From Limnochordia bacterium (GTDB lineage Bacteria > Bacillota > Limnochordia > Darwinibacteriales > SLO01), in assembly GCA_007132635.1 (NCBI GenBank), contig SLOG01000013.1, positions 1 to 8,837 on the forward strand: a DNA stretch of 8,837 nt, written 5' to 3'. Shown here piece by piece: positions 5,298-8,837 of this stretch; position 1 is the first letter of the stretch; every line of letters starts with the position of its first letter. Below the pieces are notes generated by a model. It saw only the letters and a list, made by a program, of their open reading frames with translations, was not told where the DNA came from and ran no database searches. A program made the translations under genes and the position numbers.

Positions 5298-8200
5298 AGA
5301 ACGTCACTCCGTCCAGAACAGCAAGCGCTTCTCCGGAGAAGTCGGTGCGAGTTACAATGAAGAACATAGGCGGCCCGAAAAACCGAGTTCCGTGAGCTCC
5401 TTCTATTCGGGCCACAGCCTCCAACGCAGCGAAACTGCGGCTGACCCCAGCATAGCATTCCCACAGCGAAGCTGCGCCGTAAATAGTAAGCCGTTCGCTG
5501 CGCTCGACAGTGGACACGGTCAGCGGCCCATCCGTCCGGAAAAACCGCTGCTCACTTCCAGCCTGAAGCCGTACGTTCTGCCTGTTTACGTCAAACCTCA
5601 TTGAATGGCGTTCCCAGTTCGCAGCACTACCGCAGAGAAAGGCCTCGGTCTCCAACCTGATGTCTGCCATGTACCGGCCGGTCTCCTGCACGACCTCTGG
5701 GACGCAGGCTAACACCGGACAACCCGGGCGCAGTACATAATGGAATCGGAGGGCCAAACCACGAAAGTCATCACAATCGGTTATGGTCACAGTACTTACT
5801 AATCCGCTCCACTCACTGCCATAGGCGTCCCGCAGTTTGGTTTCGGACAGCTCCGCCTCTTCGCGCAGCAGCGCTCGCAGAGACAGGCCTCGGATGGCAG
5901 TGCCAATGCCTCCCAACCATGGATTCCACCAGGCCTTGGCAGTCTCCCGAGGAAAGCTCGTATCCAGCCATTCGCCTTCCTCGGAACAAAGCGAAATAAG
6001 GTTCGGGCCAAAACCGGCAGCGCTGGCGATCCTCAGCACACCATTGTCCGCAGTCAGCACATCGCACCCATCGCGAGTACCTGCTTGGATAGCCACACTG
6101 CGCGTGTCGTCGACGGCGAACACCGCGGCCTGGCGATCGAAATACAGGGTACCATCACCAACGGAATAGGCAACCACGGCGGCACAGTCTTGCTGGGGAG
6201 ATTCGAGCACAACACTCTCGCCAGCAGCAAGGTGATGGCCTTCCACCACCGCTGTCATCCGGCCGCATACCCGGCGCCGATCGACTAGCGAAGCCCTGTA
6301 ATCCCCTACCACGAAGGGGTTTCCTCCATTTAGGCACACATCAACCGGTCGGGTGCTGACTGGAACACGCCTCTCATGGCGCTGCAAGGCGTACTCGCGC
6401 AGCCGCTGCCAATCTGGGAAACTGTCCAGCGCCAACGTGACAGGCCGCGTCTTCACAGTCTGCCCGGGGGCCAAATGGGACCAACTGTGTTCGAAAAACA
6501 TCTCCCACCCGCCGAAAACCAACGTGTCTTGAGGGTCCCAGACTAGGCCTGACGTTCGGCCCGCTTCTTCCGCAAACAACCAGTTCTCGGTCAGGTCTTC
6601 GCTGTTCCAAGAGCCGGTTAAGTCCTCGACAGAAGGGTCTACTGATACAATCTCGCTGCGAATTGGCGCCATGCCCTTCGAACAAGCGAAATGAAAGGTG
6701 TCACTAAGGCAGACACCCTCTACCGCCTCGTTCTGATTCGTGTTAACCACTTCATACCAATGCTGAAGGAAACCGCTGGATGCAAGCCGTGCAGCGATGG
6801 TGACCGTTAGACCGGCAAAGGCCTGTGACTTCAACCGGGCGCGCAGATGGGCCCCGTCCTTGTCAACCCAGGCGGTGACATTGTCTGGCGGTGTGCTGGA
6901 AAACTCGTCGTCAAAAGGTCGGCCCAATCGCGGGAATGACCAGACCAATGGGTCCGAACTGTCTCTAAGTCGGGAAACGCGAACACGATTGCTGCGAAGG
7001 TTGAGTTCGCAGGCATAGATCCCGTCGCTGATGGAGTAAGTTTCGTCTCCCGGATATACCGCTGTGGCGGCGACTCCTCGGAAGGAAAAGTTTACGCCTC
7101 GCTGGAATTCAATGGTGCTTCCGGACTGACATACGGCCTGTATAGTTACCAACTCACGGAACCCTCCGTAAGCGTGAACATCCACTGCGATGGGAATGGA
7201 TAACCGGCCGCGCCCGCTTACAACGGCCTTCGGTTTGGCTTCGTGCCACGAACACAACGCTGATTCCGGCAGGTGGACGAAAAACTCCGTCGGTTCAGTG
7301 AGGAAGACGTTCAGATCCAGGTAGGCTAACTGCTGACTACCAAGATGGCAGACGCCCCCGGGAAAACGCAGCTCGGCAACGACAGGGAACTTCGGACTCA
7401 CGCCTAGCCGAAAATTGGCGGGCTGCCCATTTACCGTTACTGCGGCGGTCACTGCCGGATGCCGCTCCCAACTGTCTACGTCTCGCTCAATGGGAGCAAT
7501 GGAAAAGGTACCTTCAGTGACCAGACGCCTCTCCACCTGGAACTCCTCTTCGTAGGAGAACCGAATGCAGCCGTCGTCTCGGCCCTGGATTCGTATGCTC
7601 AGCGGTTTGCCAGACTTATTTTCTACACAGAAACGAATTGAGTAATCCTGCCCAAAAACCAGTTCGTGATAATCCACCGACATGGCGATTCTGTAATCGT
7701 CGGTCTCGATCGAACAGATACCTCGCCCCGTGCGCTCAAACTCCACATCCAACCGTCGTCCCTGCCGGTTCCAGGAGTAACGAAAAAACTCAAAACCGTT
7801 TTCCTTGCGTCCATCGGGTACCACGTCCAATGGCCGGGTCGAGCACGTATACCACGTATCGTCATCGAAAAAACCCTGCAGAAGAGGAGTCTGCAAAACG
7901 GCTGGTATAAAGTTCATCAGATGGGTCGTATCTTCGCGGCGTTCCCAGAAAAAGCCGTACTTCTTGTAGAGAGGTACCGCTTTCGTGTTTCCCGGCCACG
8001 TATAGAGGTCCAGCTGGTCATAGCCGAGTTCCCGTGTGCGATCCACACAACGTAGTACCAGCGCTTTGCCTACGCCACAGCCCTGGTGATCAGGCCGCAC
8101 GTTCAGCAGTCCAATGAACAGAGCGGTTGGGTCCTTCGAGAATCTAGACAGACTGCAGTATCCTATGACTTCATCGCCTCGGATGGCGAGATACACGTTA

Positions 8201-8361
8201 AGACAGGACATGTTTTCGTGCTCGCGGGTCACGGCGTCAGGCGTCATGGACATATCAGCGTCATTCCACCCGGAGCTGCTCTGCGCCCACATAGCAGCTA
8301 TTCCTTCAGCATACTTCCGATCATAATCTACTATCATCCAATCTTGTTGTATCTTTCCCAA
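5290..8361 (-). CDS. Giant fusion: N-terminal GNAT acetyltransferase plus about 870 residues of beta-rich unknown domains
   Basis: 1,023 residues. Residues about 9-150 form a GNAT domain that would move an acyl group from acyl-CoA to an amine. It has VRPDHQGCGVGKAL at 88-101 (the acetyl-CoA-binding Q/R-x-x-G-x-G/A loop) and a C-terminal LYKKYGF at 131-137. The rest is one unbroken frame without signal peptide, membrane helix or low complexity. It is rich in alternating hydrophobic strands and aromatic residues, with stretches such as SIRFCVENKSGKPLSI and HWYEVVNTNQNEAV that recall Ig-like or galactose-mutarotase-like beta-sandwiches. I recognise no catalytic signature there. The start is TTG at 8361, 9 bases after GGAGG (8375-8371). 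The frame remains open upstream to 8778 but overlaps the transporter; ATG at 8337 lacks a ribosome binding site. The start lies 5 bases after the transporter stop, so the two are probably co-translated. Perhaps it acts on a carbohydrate or glycoconjugate related to the transported compound (inference). Confidence 0.85.
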   Translation of the reverse strand: MGKIQQDWMIVDYDRKYAEGIAAMWAQSSSGWNDADMSMTPDAVTREHENMSCLNVYLAIRGDEVIGYCSLSRFSKDPTALFIGLLNVRPDHQGCGVGKALVLRCVDRTRELGYDQLDLYTWPGNTKAVPLYKKYGFFWERREDTTHLMNFIPAVLQTPLLQGFFDDDTWYTCSTRPLDVVPDGRKENGFEFFRYSWNRQGRRLDVEFERTGRGICSIETDDYRIAMSVDYHELVFGQDYSIRFCVENKSGKPLSIRIQGRDDGCIRFSYEEEFQVERRLVTEGTFSIAPIERDVDSWERHPAVTAAVTVNGQPANFRLGVSPKFPVVAELRFPGGVCHLGSQQLAYLDLNVFLTEPTEFFVHLPESALCSWHEAKPKAVVSGRGRLSIPIAVDVHAYGGFRELVTIQAVCQSGSTIEFQRGVNFSFRGVAATAVYPGDETYSISDGIYACELNLRSNRVRVSRLRDSSDPLVWSFPRLGRPFDDEFSSTPPDNVTAWVDKDGAHLRARLKSQAFAGLTVTIAARLASSGFLQHWYEVVNTNQNEAVEGVCLSDTFHFACSKGMAPIRSEIVSVDPSVEDLTGSWNSEDLTENWLFAEEAGRTSGLVWDPQDTLVFGGWEMFFEHSWSHLAPGQTVKTRPVTLALDSFPDWQRLREYALQRHERRVPVSTRPVDVCLNGGNPFVVGDYRASLVDRRRVCGRMTAVVEGHHLAAGESVVLESPQQDCAAVVAYSVGDGTLYFDRQAAVFAVDDTRSVAIQAGTRDGCDVLTADNGVLRIASAAGFGPNLISLCSEEGEWLDTSFPRETAKAWWNPWLGGIGTAIRGLSLRALLREEAELSETKLRDAYGSEWSGLVSTVTITDCDDFRGLALRFHYVLRPGCPVLACVPEVVQETGRYMADIRLETEAFLCGSAANWERHSMRFDVNRQNVRLQAGSEQRFFRTDGPLTVSTVERSERLTIYGAASLWECYAGVSRSFAALEAVARIEGAHGTRFFGPPMFFIVTRTDFSGEALAVLDGVTFST

Positions 8362-8366
8362 TGGGC

Positions 8367-8837
8367 TCAACCTCCAATCTGCTGCTTCCGAATAAACAAC
8401 CCAAGTACAAAAACCACAAGCAGCGTGACCCCAGTAAAGGGCATGGCCGCACCAAACCCTAAGTGTTCTGCTGCAAATCCCAAGAGCCAGGGCAGCGTCA
8501 TCATAGCTGCCGTACCGCTCAGAAAAATCATCGATGACACTGTACCCGTGTTTTTCGGAAACCACCGGCAGGCAATGTTGACTAGTAGAGGTATAATGGC
8601 GCCGGTAAACAATCCTGCGATAAACACGCCGATCATAACTGCTTCGGCCCGGCCAAAGGCCAAGGCTGCGAGCATACTGAAACCGCCAACGAGACCGCCC
8701 CAGGGGATAATCGTCTCCGATGGGATCCACTGGGTGATGCGGGAGCAAGAGAAACGGCCCAGAATGATCCCCACCCACAGCAACGACAGCGCTAGGCTCG
8801 ATTCATACGGGGCTGCCCCCACGTGGGTTTCCAAATA
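8367..8837 (-). CDS. Major facilitator superfamily transporter, C-terminal part only
   Basis: 156 residues from the right edge to a TGA at 8367-8369; the N-terminal half is outside the window. An apparent start at 8834 (TTG) is internal, since the frame continues to the edge. About five membrane segments are visible, roughly at residues 14-32, 42-62, 65-90, 96-122 and 128-150. They match the C-terminal bundle (TM7 or 8 to TM12) of a 12-helix MFS carrier. LWVGIILGRFSCSRI corresponds to the usual LGR/D-R loop motif of MFS proteins, between the first two helices of the second half. The tail is short and basic (RKQQ). It lies immediately before the GNAT-fusion gene, with the stop 5 bases from that gene's start. 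The substrate cannot be read from this part; the general shape is like sugar or organic-acid MFS carriers. Confidence 0.88.
   Translation of the reverse strand, partial: YLETHVGAAPYESSLALSLLWVGIILGRFSCSRITQWIPSETIIPWGGLVGGFSMLAALAFGRAEAVMIGVFIAGLFTGAIIPLLVNIACRWFPKNTGTVSSMIFLSGTAAMMTLPWLLGFAAEHLGFGAAMPFTGVTLLVVFVLGLFIRKQQIGG
8371..8375 (-). promoter_or_regulatory. Ribosome binding site GGAGG deciding the TTG start of the GNAT fusion
   Basis: GGAGG at 8375-8371 lies inside the last codons of the transporter gene (Ile-Gly-Gly) and 9 bases before TTG at 8361. No ATG or GTG in the right frame has a comparable site, so translation appears coupled to the end of the transporter. Confidence 0.7.

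Noticed and set aside
8362..8778. Extension of the GNAT fusion upstream to 8778
   Set aside because: It overlaps the transporter in another frame; the translated part has no GNAT-like content, and the TTG at 8361 with GGAGG explains the start.

Overview
The window (8,837 bases) looks like a chromosomal piece from a Bacillota-type (Firmicutes) bacterium of moderate to high GC. The main reasons are a canonical T-box riboswitch, strong AGGAGG-type ribosome binding sites, a consensus sigma-A promoter and apparent use of a TTG start. No rRNA, tRNA, CRISPR array, insertion sequence or integrase was seen. The genes are tightly packed in three transcription blocks.

Block 1 (bases 1-2428, minus strand) holds an IlvD-family dihydroxy-acid dehydratase followed 25 bases later by a DapA-family class I aldolase/lyase that runs off the left edge. 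A dehydratase of this family next to a DapA-family lyase is a common arrangement for breaking down sugar acids through 2-keto-3-deoxy acids. The dehydratase itself, however, resembles true IlvD closely, so its substrate is open. Its translation start is problematic: the ribosome binding site overlaps the only standard in-frame start, and a well-formed N-terminus would need one extra base.

Block 2 (about 2507-5297, plus strand) is the most interesting part. A perfect TTGACA-N17-TATAAT promoter drives a leader with all the marks of a T-box riboswitch. These are a Stem I with AGTA/GAA specifier loop, a GGTGGTG apical loop, the T-box sequence AGGTGGTACCGCG, and a competing intrinsic terminator. 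The specifier triplet reads UAC (tyrosine). The leader controls two genes: a divergent pyridoxal-phosphate lyase of the tyrosine phenol-lyase/tryptophanase family, and a tocopherol-cyclase-like protein. A tyrosine-starvation switch on a lyase that normally degrades tyrosine is paradoxical. Together with altered active-site residues and the unusual partner gene, this suggests an undescribed aromatic pathway.

Block 3 (8837-5290, minus strand) holds the C-terminal half of a major facilitator superfamily transporter, truncated at the right edge. It is translationally linked to a 1,023-residue protein that fuses an N-terminal GNAT acetyltransferase to about 870 residues of beta-rich sequence of unknown function. 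Blocks 2 and 3 converge, and their last genes overlap by 8 bases with no visible terminator between them.
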